Origin: Parvibaculum sp964560165
GTDB lineage: Bacteria; Pseudomonadota; Alphaproteobacteria; Parvibaculales; Parvibaculaceae
NCBI GenBank assembly: GCA_964560165.1
Contig: CAZLLB010000223.1
Location: 1-5,352, forward strand
Direction of reading: 5' to 3'
DNA: 5,352 bases
Of the stretch, positions 1 to 4,906 are shown piece by piece. Position numbers and translations under genes: made by a program. The number at the start of each line of letters is the position of its first letter. The stretch's first letter is position 1. Under the pieces are notes generated by a model, which ran no database searches, was not told the DNA's origin, and saw only the letters and a program-made list of their open reading frames with translations.

Positions 1-221
1 GCGACCCGGCGACGGGCGAGCCCATCGGTGCGACCGACCTGAACCTCAAGGCAGCGATCGCCGGTGAGACGCACGAATACACCGACATGTATCCGGGCAT
101 GGCGCGCACCGCACGCGAAGAAGGCTTCGACGAGATCGCCGAATGGTTCGAAACGCTCGCCAAGGCTGAAAAGAGCCATGCGGGCCGTTTCCAGAAGGCG
201 CTCGACAGCCTCAACGGCTGA
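1..221 (+). CDS. Rubrerythrin (ferritin-like di-iron protein), C-terminal part, cut by the window edge
   Basis: The reading frame enters at base 3 and ends at TGA 219-221, giving 72 residues. It shows the second half of a rubrerythrin four-helix fold. An E-x2-E pair lies at visible residues 22-25 within GETHEY, and an E-x2-H pair at 56-59 within AEKSH. Together these are the C-terminal di-iron ligand set of the family. The segment starting MYPGMARTAREEGF is also typical. Rubrerythrins reduce hydrogen peroxide in the cytoplasm using electrons from rubredoxin. Here the protein stops about 13 residues after the last ligand, so there is no C-terminal rubredoxin domain with its CxxC pairs; an N-terminal one cannot be excluded because the start is outside. 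It must therefore take electrons from another protein, and the Fe-S protein encoded next on the same strand is the obvious candidate (inference). Family assignment is secure; co-transcription with the next gene is only likely. Confidence 0.93.
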   Translation, partial: DPATGEPIGATDLNLKAAIAGETHEYTDMYPGMARTAREEGFDEIAEWFETLAKAEKSHAGRFQKALDSLNG

Positions 222-284
222 TACCGGCGTTATGCAAAATGACGGTCGTTCCGGGATTGTCCCCGGAACGACCTGTCGCCGGTA
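222..284. repeat. Nested palindrome after the rubrerythrin gene
   Basis: Starting on the base after the rubrerythrin stop codon, outer arms TACCGGCG (222-229) and CGCCGGTA (277-284) enclose a perfect 12-bp stem. That stem is GGTCGTTCCGGG at 244-255 pairing with CCCGGAACGACC at 262-273, with a 6-base loop. In RNA it would be a strong hairpin. No T-run follows, so it does not look like a standard intrinsic terminator. It could protect the rubrerythrin transcript 3' end or lower read-through into the Fe-S gene. It could also be a copy of a dispersed palindromic repeat, which are common in alphaproteobacterial spacers. Confidence 0.75.
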
Positions 285-292
285 CGATCCGT

Positions 293-312
293 ATCAAGAT
301 CATTCCCTTGAT
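293..312. promoter_or_regulatory. Possible operator-like inverted repeat upstream of the Fe-S gene
   Basis: ATCAAG (293-298) and CTTGAT (307-312) form a perfect 6-bp inverted repeat with an 8-base spacer. It lies 50 bases before the start codon of the Fe-S protein gene and outside the preceding nested palindrome. Its position would suit a regulator site. The half-site order (ATCAA first, TTGAT second) is opposite to the FNR/FixK box, so that assignment does not hold. I could not find a convincing -35/-10 pair next to it. A 6-bp repeat can occur by chance, so confidence is low. Confidence 0.25.
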
Positions 313-362
313 GCCGCGAGCCCGGAGCGACAAGCAATACAGAAACAAACTCGGGGAGCGTC

Positions 363-1721
363 ATGAAAGAAGGCAGTACCGAAGCACCAACACGTCATCC
401 GATTGCGTGGCGCGATCCCGATTTCTACGACGCCGAAAAACTCGATGCGGAATTGCGCCGCGTCTTTGACATTTGCCACGGCTGCCGGCGCTGCTTCAAT
501 CTCTGCGACAGCTTTCCGCGCCTCTTCGATCTGATCGACGCGGCGCCGACCGAAGAACTCGACAGCGTCGATTCAAAAGATTTCGGCCCCGTCGTCGAAG
601 CCTGCACGCTATGCGACATGTGCTTCATGACGAAGTGCCCCTATGTGCCGCCGCATGAATTCAATCTCGACTTTCCCCATCTGATGCTGCGCTACCGCGC
701 GGCCGACGCCAAGCGCGATGGCTATCCGTTTGTACCGAGCGAACTTGGCAAGACCGATCGCAACGGCACATTGGCAGCGCCCGTCGCGGCACTCGCCAAT
801 TGGGGTTCGTCGAGCGGAAATAAGCTGACGCGGCCTCTCCTTGAAAAAGTCGCAGGCATTGACGCGCGAGCAGAACTGCCGAAATTCTACGGCAAGACGT
901 TCACGATGCGCGCCAAGGCACAGGACAAGTCCGGCGCAGCTCTGCCGAAAGACGCGCCCGCCAAAGGCCGCAAGGCGGCTATCTTCGCCACCTGTTTCGT
1001 CAACTACAACAATCCCCATGTCGGCGAAGCAGCGCGGCTGGTGTTGGCGCATAACGGCGTCGAAACGACGGTCGCTTATCCCGGCTGCTGCGGTATGCCG
1101 TTTCTGGAGCAGGGCAATCTCACCAAGGTTGCCGAGCAGGCCGAGAAAGTCTCGCGCGAGATGTGCGAATGGATCGACAAAGGCTATGACATCGTCACGC
1201 TGACCGCCTCTTGCGGGCTGATGTTCAAGTTCGAATGGCCGCTGGTGCTTCCTGATAATGAGCATGTGAAGAAGCTCGCGCAGGCGACCTATGACATCGA
1301 CGAATATGTTGTCGATATCGCAAAGAAGGAAGGCCTCGCGCCGGGGCTGAACGCCGTCGAGGGCGGTGTCACTGCTCATATGGCCTGCCATGCGCGGGCG
1401 CAGAATATGGGTCCGAAATCGGCCGAGATGATGCGCTACATTCCGGGTCTGAAGGTCGATGTGGTCGAGCGTTGTTCCGGCCACGGAGGAACTTTCGGCG
1501 TGATGAAGGAAACTTTCGACACGGCGATCAAGGTGGGCAAGCCCGCCGCCCGCAGCGTCGCCAAGACCGGCAATAAATTCGTGACCTCCGATTGCCCGCT
1601 GGCGGCCAAGCATCTGGTGCAGGAAATCGAGATGCTGGGGACGCCGGGGGACGAAAAGCCCGTGCCGCAAATGGCGCATCCGATCGAAATCATGGCCCGT
1701 GCCTGGGGGCTCATCGACTGA
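363..1721 (+). CDS. Fe-S protein with two [4Fe-4S] motifs and two CCG domains (HdrD/GlpC-like)
   Basis: The 452-residue protein starts at ATG 363, with GGAG at 355-358 as ribosome binding site. The ferredoxin-like N-terminus has C38-x2-C41-x2-C44-x3-C48 and C81-x2-C84-x2-C87-x4-C92-P. A linker of about 110 residues follows. Two cysteine-rich CCG domains come next. The first has C211, C242-C243-G and C284. The second has C342, C371-S372-G (followed by HGGTFG) and C411, so one cysteine of the CC pair is replaced. This layout matches GlpC and the HdrD/HdrB C-terminal half, which pass electrons or bind non-cubane clusters. No transmembrane segment or FAD domain is present, so it is probably a cytoplasmic electron-transfer protein. 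It lies between rubrerythrin and DUF3501 genes, which suggests service to rubrerythrin in peroxide reduction; its real partner is unproven. The gap to the next gene is 11 bp. Large antisense frames over this gene are codon-bias shadows. Confidence 0.93.
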   Translation: MKEGSTEAPTRHPIAWRDPDFYDAEKLDAELRRVFDICHGCRRCFNLCDSFPRLFDLIDAAPTEELDSVDSKDFGPVVEACTLCDMCFMTKCPYVPPHEFNLDFPHLMLRYRAADAKRDGYPFVPSELGKTDRNGTLAAPVAALANWGSSSGNKLTRPLLEKVAGIDARAELPKFYGKTFTMRAKAQDKSGAALPKDAPAKGRKAAIFATCFVNYNNPHVGEAARLVLAHNGVETTVAYPGCCGMPFLEQGNLTKVAEQAEKVSREMCEWIDKGYDIVTLTASCGLMFKFEWPLVLPDNEHVKKLAQATYDIDEYVVDIAKKEGLAPGLNAVEGGVTAHMACHARAQNMGPKSAEMMRYIPGLKVDVVERCSGHGGTFGVMKETFDTAIKVGKPAARSVAKTGNKFVTSDCPLAAKHLVQEIEMLGTPGDEKPVPQMAHPIEIMARAWGLID

Positions 1722-1726
1722 AGGAG
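1721..1726 (+). promoter_or_regulatory. Shine-Dalgarno that sets the DUF3501 start
   Basis: AAGGAG overlaps the last base of the Fe-S gene's TGA and sits 6 bases before ATG 1733. The open frame of the DUF3501 gene extends back to an ATG at 1592, inside the Fe-S gene. The strong site and the conserved N-terminus (MAKHAITAADILPY) both favour 1733. The placement also suggests translational coupling of the two genes. Confidence 0.85.
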
Positions 1727-1732
1727 ATACCC

Positions 1733-2323
1733 ATGGCGAAACATGCAATCACAGCTGCCGATATTCTGCCTTATGCGACCTATGCGAGCGAGCGCAAGGA
1801 GCGCCGCACCAGCATCACCGAGCTGAAGCGTCCCCGCCGCATCGGCGTCGGCCCTTACGCGACATTCTATTTTGAAAATTACGCGACCATGTTCCATCAG
1901 GTGCATGAGATGCTGCATATCGAGCGCGGCGGCGAGGCGCAGCTTGTCGATGAACTCTCGGCCTATAATCCGCTGATCCCCAATGGCAGCGAACTCGTTG
2001 CGACGCTGATGTTCGAGATCGACGATGAAGTGCGTCGCAACCGCGAGCTACGCCGCCTCACAGGCGTCGAGAACCATGTCTATATGGACGTGGGTGGATT
2101 GCGCGTGGCGGCGGTGGTGCCGCATGACGATGTCGAGCGCACCAAGGCCGACGGCAAAACCTCATCGGTGCATTTTCTGCATTTCCCCTTCACGGCGGCA
2201 GAGATCGAAAAATTCCGTGACCCGAAGGCGCAAGTGCTCCTCGCCATCGCGCACCCCAATTACGGCCACATGGCGCTGATCGACGGCGCATCGCGCGCCT
2301 CGCTGGCGGCGGATTTCGGCTGA
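1733..2323 (+). CDS. DUF3501 family protein
   Basis: The product has 196 residues, about the family's usual length. I recognise it as DUF3501 from the N-terminal ITAADILPY segment, the FxFENYxTMxxQVHEMLxIE-type block around residues 45-64, the LIPNGSELVATLMFEI block at 82-96, and the closing HPNYGH at 174-179. No signal peptide, membrane helix or cysteine motif is visible. Histidines and acidic residues cluster at 49-64 (E49, H55, H58, E59, H62, E64), with two more histidines at 174 and 179. These could bind metal, but that is inference. The biochemical function of the family is not known to me. The gene is directly downstream of the CCG Fe-S gene with 11 bp between them and near rubrerythrin, so it is probably part of the same redox module, either as an accessory subunit or a maturation factor. 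Confidence 0.9.
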   Translation: MAKHAITAADILPYATYASERKERRTSITELKRPRRIGVGPYATFYFENYATMFHQVHEMLHIERGGEAQLVDELSAYNPLIPNGSELVATLMFEIDDEVRRNRELRRLTGVENHVYMDVGGLRVAAVVPHDDVERTKADGKTSSVHFLHFPFTAAEIEKFRDPKAQVLLAIAHPNYGHMALIDGASRASLAADFG

Positions 2324-2327
2324 GGTT

Positions 2328-2399
2328 GTTTGCGCGGAGCTAGTGGCTATGGACCCCGGCACAAGGCCGGGGTGACAGCGGAGTAGGGGAGTCGCAAAC
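2328..2399. repeat. Nested palindrome in the convergent spacer, possible bidirectional terminator
   Basis: The 96-bp spacer between the convergent DUF3501 and SH3 genes holds an 8-bp stem. ACCCCGGC at 2353-2360 pairs with GCCGGGGT at 2366-2373 around the loop ACAAG. Outer arms GTTTGCG (2328-2334) and CGCAAAC (2393-2399) flank it. The core TGGACCCCGGC...GCCGGGGTGACA resembles a palindrome widely scattered between genes in alphaproteobacteria. It lacks a T-run on either strand, so any terminator role would rest on the hairpin alone. Confidence 0.65.
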
Positions 2400-2419
2400 C
2401 CCACGCGTCTGTGTTGCGC

Positions 2420-3082
2420 TTACTCGAAATTCTCGCCGTCATAGGTGCCCCAGAGCTGGGAGCGAGGCATCCAGCCTTCATAGCCGCTGGCTTGCAGCTC
2501 GCACCATGCGTCCTGACAGCGCTTGATCTGCGCGATGACGCCGATCTCGGCATAGGCGACGACATTGGCTGACGGATCAGGCTCGGCTTGAAGCGCGATC
2601 GGCGTCGTGTCGCCCTCGCGGCCTGTGACGATGGCAGTGCGCCGACCATCGAGCATCGAATGCCAAACCCAGCCGACATCGCCCTCGCGGTCGCGGATGC
2701 GCCGCCAGCGACCCGACTCCGCCGTGATCTCGACGGGGAGACCCTTCTTTTCAAAAACCCAGAGTATCTGATTGTCGGGGCCGGGACCGCGCCGGACATT
2801 GATGCGGCCTGATTTAAGGCTGACGAAACGCGGTACAGGCAGCTTTGAATCGGAGCCGACGCGCGTTTTCGGCGCAGATGGGCTTGCGATTGCGCCCTTG
2901 GGGGGAAGAAGCTGCGTTGCGGACCTGGTCTCGGCGGCGGTCGATGGCGTGGCAAGGCCGGCAAGGCCCATAAAACCCCCAAGGCCCACAATGCCAACCA
3001 GAAGCGCCGCCGCGCGCAAGCACGATCCCGACCGCGACAAGACGATGGAAAGAGAGTGCCGGAAAATATTCCGGAAAATCAC
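2420..3082 (-). CDS. Exported protein with two bacterial SH3 (SH3_4/DUF1058) domains
   Basis: The frame gives 220 residues from GTG at 3082-3080 to TAA at 2422-2420. The N-terminus has a basic stretch, then a hydrophobic run at about 23-45 (AAALLVGIVGLGG) ending at a PSTAAE signal peptidase-like site near 46-51. Export to the periplasm is therefore likely. After a low-complexity linker, residues 86-148 form one SH3_4 domain (RINVRRGPG, WRRIRDREGDVGWVW). Residues 158-212 form a second (ALQAEPDPSANVVAYAEIGV, WCELQASGYEGWMPRSQLWG). C189 and C194 could form a disulfide. Such SH3 proteins are thought to bind peptidoglycan or envelope peptides; the exact role is unknown. Relatives are sometimes mislabelled aspartyl-tRNA synthetase. 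The start is uncertain: GTG 3082 has only a distant GAGGGA, and the first codons carry a 12-bp direct repeat. An internal TTG at 3019-3017 would still leave a signal peptide. Confidence 0.88.
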   Translation of the reverse strand: MIFRNIFRHSLSIVLSRSGSCLRAAALLVGIVGLGGFMGLAGLATPSTAAETRSATQLLPPKGAIASPSAPKTRVGSDSKLPVPRFVSLKSGRINVRRGPGPDNQILWVFEKKGLPVEITAESGRWRRIRDREGDVGWVWHSMLDGRRTAIVTGREGDTTPIALQAEPDPSANVVAYAEIGVIAQIKRCQDAWCELQASGYEGWMPRSQLWGTYDGENFE

Positions 3083-3132
3083 GGTAATGGCGCGTCCCTC
3101 TGCTCTCTCAAACTCCGGAGCCCTATTATGCC

Positions 3133-3162
3133 TTTATGGCAAGCGTTGGCCGGATGGGTCAA
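3133..3162 (-). promoter_or_regulatory. Candidate promoter for the SH3 gene
   Basis: On the minus strand TTGACC (3162-3157) resembles a -35 box, and CATAAA (3138-3133) a -10 box, with an 18-base spacer. Transcription would start near 3126, leaving a leader of about 44 bases before the GTG. The -35 match is good and the -10 match is moderate (four of six). The position between divergent genes supports it; no experimental evidence is available. Confidence 0.4.
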
Positions 3163-3189
3163 GCCGCAGCCCAAATGGGCCCAGATGGG
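3154..3189. promoter_or_regulatory. Three helically phased ATGGGNC half-sites, possible operator
   Basis: ATGGG followed by one base and C occurs at 3154, 3175 and 3185, that is 21 and 10 bp apart, about two and one helical turns. The last two lie in a tandem pair of near-identical 10-mers, CCCAAATGGG (3170-3179) and CCCAGATGGG (3180-3189). Each 10-mer is itself a CCCA-NN-TGGG palindrome. The cluster lies between the two divergent -35 candidates, and the first copy overlaps the minus-strand one. This suits a shared regulator of the SH3 and dehydrogenase genes, but the regulator is unknown and chance is possible. Confidence 0.35.
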
Positions 3190-3192
3190 ACT

Positions 3193-3221
3193 TTGTCGCC
3201 CGGCGCGGCCTCTGCTAGACA
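3193..3221 (+). promoter_or_regulatory. Candidate promoter for the dehydrogenase gene
   Basis: TTGTCG (3193-3198) and TAGACA (3216-3221) are separated by 17 bases, with a TG one base before the -10 as in extended -10 promoters. Transcription would start near 3228, about 45 bases before the ATG. Box matches are only moderate (four and three of six), so this rests mostly on spacing and position. Confidence 0.33.
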
Positions 3222-3272
3222 AGAAGACTGCAGCCGCATCCCGATCCGTCACCTTGAAGATTAAAGTCAGCC

Positions 3273-4268
3273 ATGCCGTCGCCCAAAAAGCCGCATATCG
3301 TCGTCACCCGCAAACTCCCCGAAACCATCGAGGCGCGGATGGGCGAATTGTTCGATGTGCGCCTCAATGCCGACGACCACGCGCTGACACAGGCCGAACT
3401 GGTGGCGGCGGTGAAGCAAGCCGATGTGCTGGTGCCGACCGTGACCGACCGGATCGACGCCAAACTTCTGGCGCAAGCCGGACCGCAGCTTCGCCTCATC
3501 GCCCAGTTCGGCACCGGCGTTGACAATATCGACGTGGAGACGGCGCTGCGCCGCGGCATCACGGTGACGAATACGCCGGGCGTGCTGACCGAAGACACGG
3601 CGGACATGACGATGGCGCTGATCCTCGCCGTGCCGCGCCGCCTTGCAGAAGGCGCGCGCTTCCTGCGCGATCATGACGGGCAGTGGCCGGGCTGGTCGCC
3701 GACCTGGATGCTCGGACGGCGCATTTTCGGCAAACGTCTCGGCATTATCGGCATGGGCCGCATCGGTCAGGCGGTCGCGCGCCGGGCCCGCGCCTTCGGG
3801 CTTGAAATTCACTACCACAATCGAAAACCGACCAACGCGGTGATCGAAAAAGAACTTGAGGCGACTTACTGGGAGAGCCTCGACCAGATGCTTCCGAAAG
3901 TGGACATCGTCTCGGTCAATTGCCCGCACACGCCTGCAACATTTCACCTGCTGAACGCCCACCGCCTGAAGCTGATGCGCCCCGACGCCTATATCGTCAA
4001 CACGGCGCGCGGCGAGGTCATCGACGAAAATGCGCTGACGCGCGCGCTTGAGGCGGGCGAGCTTGGCGGCGCGGGCCTCGACGTTTTTGAAAACGAGCCG
4101 ACCGTCAACCCGCGCCTGTTGAAACTCGGCAATGTCGTTTCCCTGCCGCATATGAGTTCCGCGACCATCGAGGGTCGCGTCGAGATGGGCGGCAAGGTCA
4201 TCGTCAATATCAAGACTTTCATGGACGGGCATCGCCCGCCGGATCGGGTGATCCCGGCGATCATGTAG
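3273..4268 (+). CDS. D-isomer-specific 2-hydroxyacid dehydrogenase, glyoxylate/hydroxypyruvate reductase (D-glycerate dehydrogenase) type
   Basis: The 331-residue protein has the full family length. The N-terminal substrate-domain part ends with FGTGVDNID at 79-87 and NTPGVLTEDTAD at 100-111. The nucleotide fold has G160-M-G162-R-I-G165. Catalytic residues are R246 in NTARGEVIDE, E275 in DVFENEP and H293 in LPHMSSAT. The second strand of the fold ends HYHNRKP (180-186), with no acidic residue where NAD-specific enzymes carry Asp. N183, R184 and K185 suggest a preference for NADPH. The likely reaction is reduction of glyoxylate to glycolate or hydroxypyruvate to D-glycerate in the cytoplasm. 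Exact substrate cannot be read from sequence. The ATG has no clear Shine-Dalgarno, but the following KPHIVVTRKLPE matches the usual family N-terminus. The gene is divergent from the SH3 gene. A 321-residue antisense frame over it is a shadow. Confidence 0.93.
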   Translation: MPSPKKPHIVVTRKLPETIEARMGELFDVRLNADDHALTQAELVAAVKQADVLVPTVTDRIDAKLLAQAGPQLRLIAQFGTGVDNIDVETALRRGITVTNTPGVLTEDTADMTMALILAVPRRLAEGARFLRDHDGQWPGWSPTWMLGRRIFGKRLGIIGMGRIGQAVARRARAFGLEIHYHNRKPTNAVIEKELEATYWESLDQMLPKVDIVSVNCPHTPATFHLLNAHRLKLMRPDAYIVNTARGEVIDENALTRALEAGELGGAGLDVFENEPTVNPRLLKLGNVVSLPHMSSATIEGRVEMGGKVIVNIKTFMDGHRPPDRVIPAIM

Positions 4269-4280
4269 GCGGCTGCTCTG

Positions 4281-4393
4281 GCCTTGTCCTTCGAGATGGC
4301 GCGTACCGCGCCTTCTCAGGATAAGGGTCCATTCAGAATTAAATCCTCACCCTGAGGAGAGATGCGCAAGCATCGCGTCTCGAAGGGCGAGGC
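4281..4393. repeat. Rhizobial-type dispersed palindromic repeat (113 bp)
   Basis: The element fills most of the spacer between the dehydrogenase and acetyltransferase genes. The outer arms 4281-4296 (GCCTTGTCCTTCGAGA) and 4378-4393 (TCTCGAAGGGCGAGGC) pair over 16 positions with only two G-T wobbles. Inner arms are CTCAGGATAAGG (4315-4326) and CCTCACCCTGAG (4345-4356). Each half also folds alone: GGCGCG-TAC-CGCGCC at 4298-4312, and GATGC-GCAA-GCATC at 4361-4374 with a GNRA-type loop. The TCCTTCGAGA...CTCAGGAT and CCTGAGGA...TCTCGAAGG signatures are familiar from interspersed repeats in Bradyrhizobium-like genomes. It may act as a transcript 3' structure for the dehydrogenase, but it has no obvious coding content. 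Confidence 0.8.
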
Positions 4394-4414
4394 CGCCGAC
4401 GCCGAGGCCCAAGC

Positions 4415-4882
4415 ATGACGATCACACTTTCAGCCGCGCAAGCGCAGGACAAACCGCTTCTGCGCGCTTTGCTTGGCGATTATCTCACCGAACTTTCCAC
4501 TTATGACGAAGTGGACCTCGCCTATCCCTATTTCGATGCTTATTGGCGGGAAGAGGGGCAGCGCTGGCCATGGTTCATTCATGATGGCAAGACCATGGTG
4601 GGCTTTGCGCTGGTGAACCGCCTGTCGCGCTCAGGGCTGCATGTGGATCATGCGATGGCGGAATTTTGCATCCTGCCGCATGCGCGTGGGCATGGCCGAG
4701 GTGTGGCGGCGGCGCTGGCGGTTTTCGCCGCGCATCCCGGCCAGTGGGAGCTGACGGTTTTTCCGCACAACACGCCCGCGCAGAAATTCTGGCCCAAGGT
4801 GATGCTGGCGGCGCGCGCGAGGTCGATGGAGAAATTCGACCATGACGGGGAAACGGTTTTTCGGTTTCGCGTGATCAGGTGA
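4415..4882 (+). CDS. GNAT family N-acetyltransferase
   Basis: The product has 155 residues, typical of a single-domain GNAT. It starts at ATG 4415, with GAGG at 4404-4407 as a modest ribosome binding site. The acetyl-CoA binding motif A is MAEFCILPHARGHGRGVAAAL at about 81-101, where R91-G-H-G94-R-G96 is the pyrophosphate-binding loop. The late FPHNTPAQKFWPKVM (116-130) is the usual motif B helix with N119 and the FW pair. The N-terminal part (TLSAAQAQDKPLLRALLGDYLTEL) is the variable acceptor side, so the substrate, whether small molecule, antibiotic or protein, cannot be told. It is cytoplasmic with no signal. It is separated from the dehydrogenase by the palindromic repeat and so may be transcribed on its own. 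It ends 21 bp from the convergent MoeB-like gene. Confidence 0.9.
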   Translation: MTITLSAAQAQDKPLLRALLGDYLTELSTYDEVDLAYPYFDAYWREEGQRWPWFIHDGKTMVGFALVNRLSRSGLHVDHAMAEFCILPHARGHGRGVAAALAVFAAHPGQWELTVFPHNTPAQKFWPKVMLAARARSMEKFDHDGETVFRFRVIR

Positions 4883-4906
4883 GGGCAGGGTGGGCCCCAT
4901 CCCTCA
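4880..4906. terminator. Small palindrome joining two convergent stop codons
   Basis: TGAGGG (4880-4885) and CCCTCA (4901-4906) are perfect arms containing the stop codons of the two convergent genes. Alternatively, AGGGTGG (4887-4893) can pair with CCA and CCCT (4897-4904) with one bulged T. The whole convergent gap is only 21 bp, so termination must occur here or inside the opposite gene. There is no T-run, so calling it a bidirectional terminator is tentative. Confidence 0.3.

Noticed and set aside
244..273. Rho-independent terminator after rubrerythrin
   Set aside because: The stem is strong, but TGTCGCCGG follows with no T-run, so a standard intrinsic terminator is not supported.
293..312. 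FNR/FixK-type box
   Set aside because: The consensus is TTGAT-N4-ATCAA. Here the half-sites are in reverse order with an 8-base gap between the 6-mers, so it cannot be an FNR box.
64..366. Plus-strand frame of 100 codons running across the end of rubrerythrin and the spacer
   Set aside because: It overlaps the rubrerythrin coding region in another frame, its product is Arg/Thr-rich with no domain, and it spans the hairpin in the spacer.
1592..1732. Extended N-terminus for the DUF3501 protein from ATG 1592
   Set aside because: The extra 47 residues overlap the Fe-S gene in another frame and look non-coding. A strong AAGGAG six bases before ATG 1733 and the family N-terminus fix the start there.
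609..1748. Long minus-strand open frame (379 codons) over the Fe-S gene
   Set aside because: It lies antisense to a gene with clear cysteine motifs and family layout. The predicted protein is rich in Arg/His/Gly with no recognisable domain, as expected from high-GC shadow frames.
3083..3272. Small genes in the divergent spacer, such as plus-strand frames starting at 2772 and 3056
   Set aside because: They overlap the SH3 gene or the dehydrogenase start in shadow frames, have no ribosome binding site, and give low-complexity Arg/Pro/Ala-rich products. The spacer looks regulatory.
3267..4232. Minus-strand open frame (321 codons) over the dehydrogenase gene
   Set aside because: The plus strand encodes a complete enzyme with all catalytic residues. 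The antisense product has shadow-type composition and no family features.
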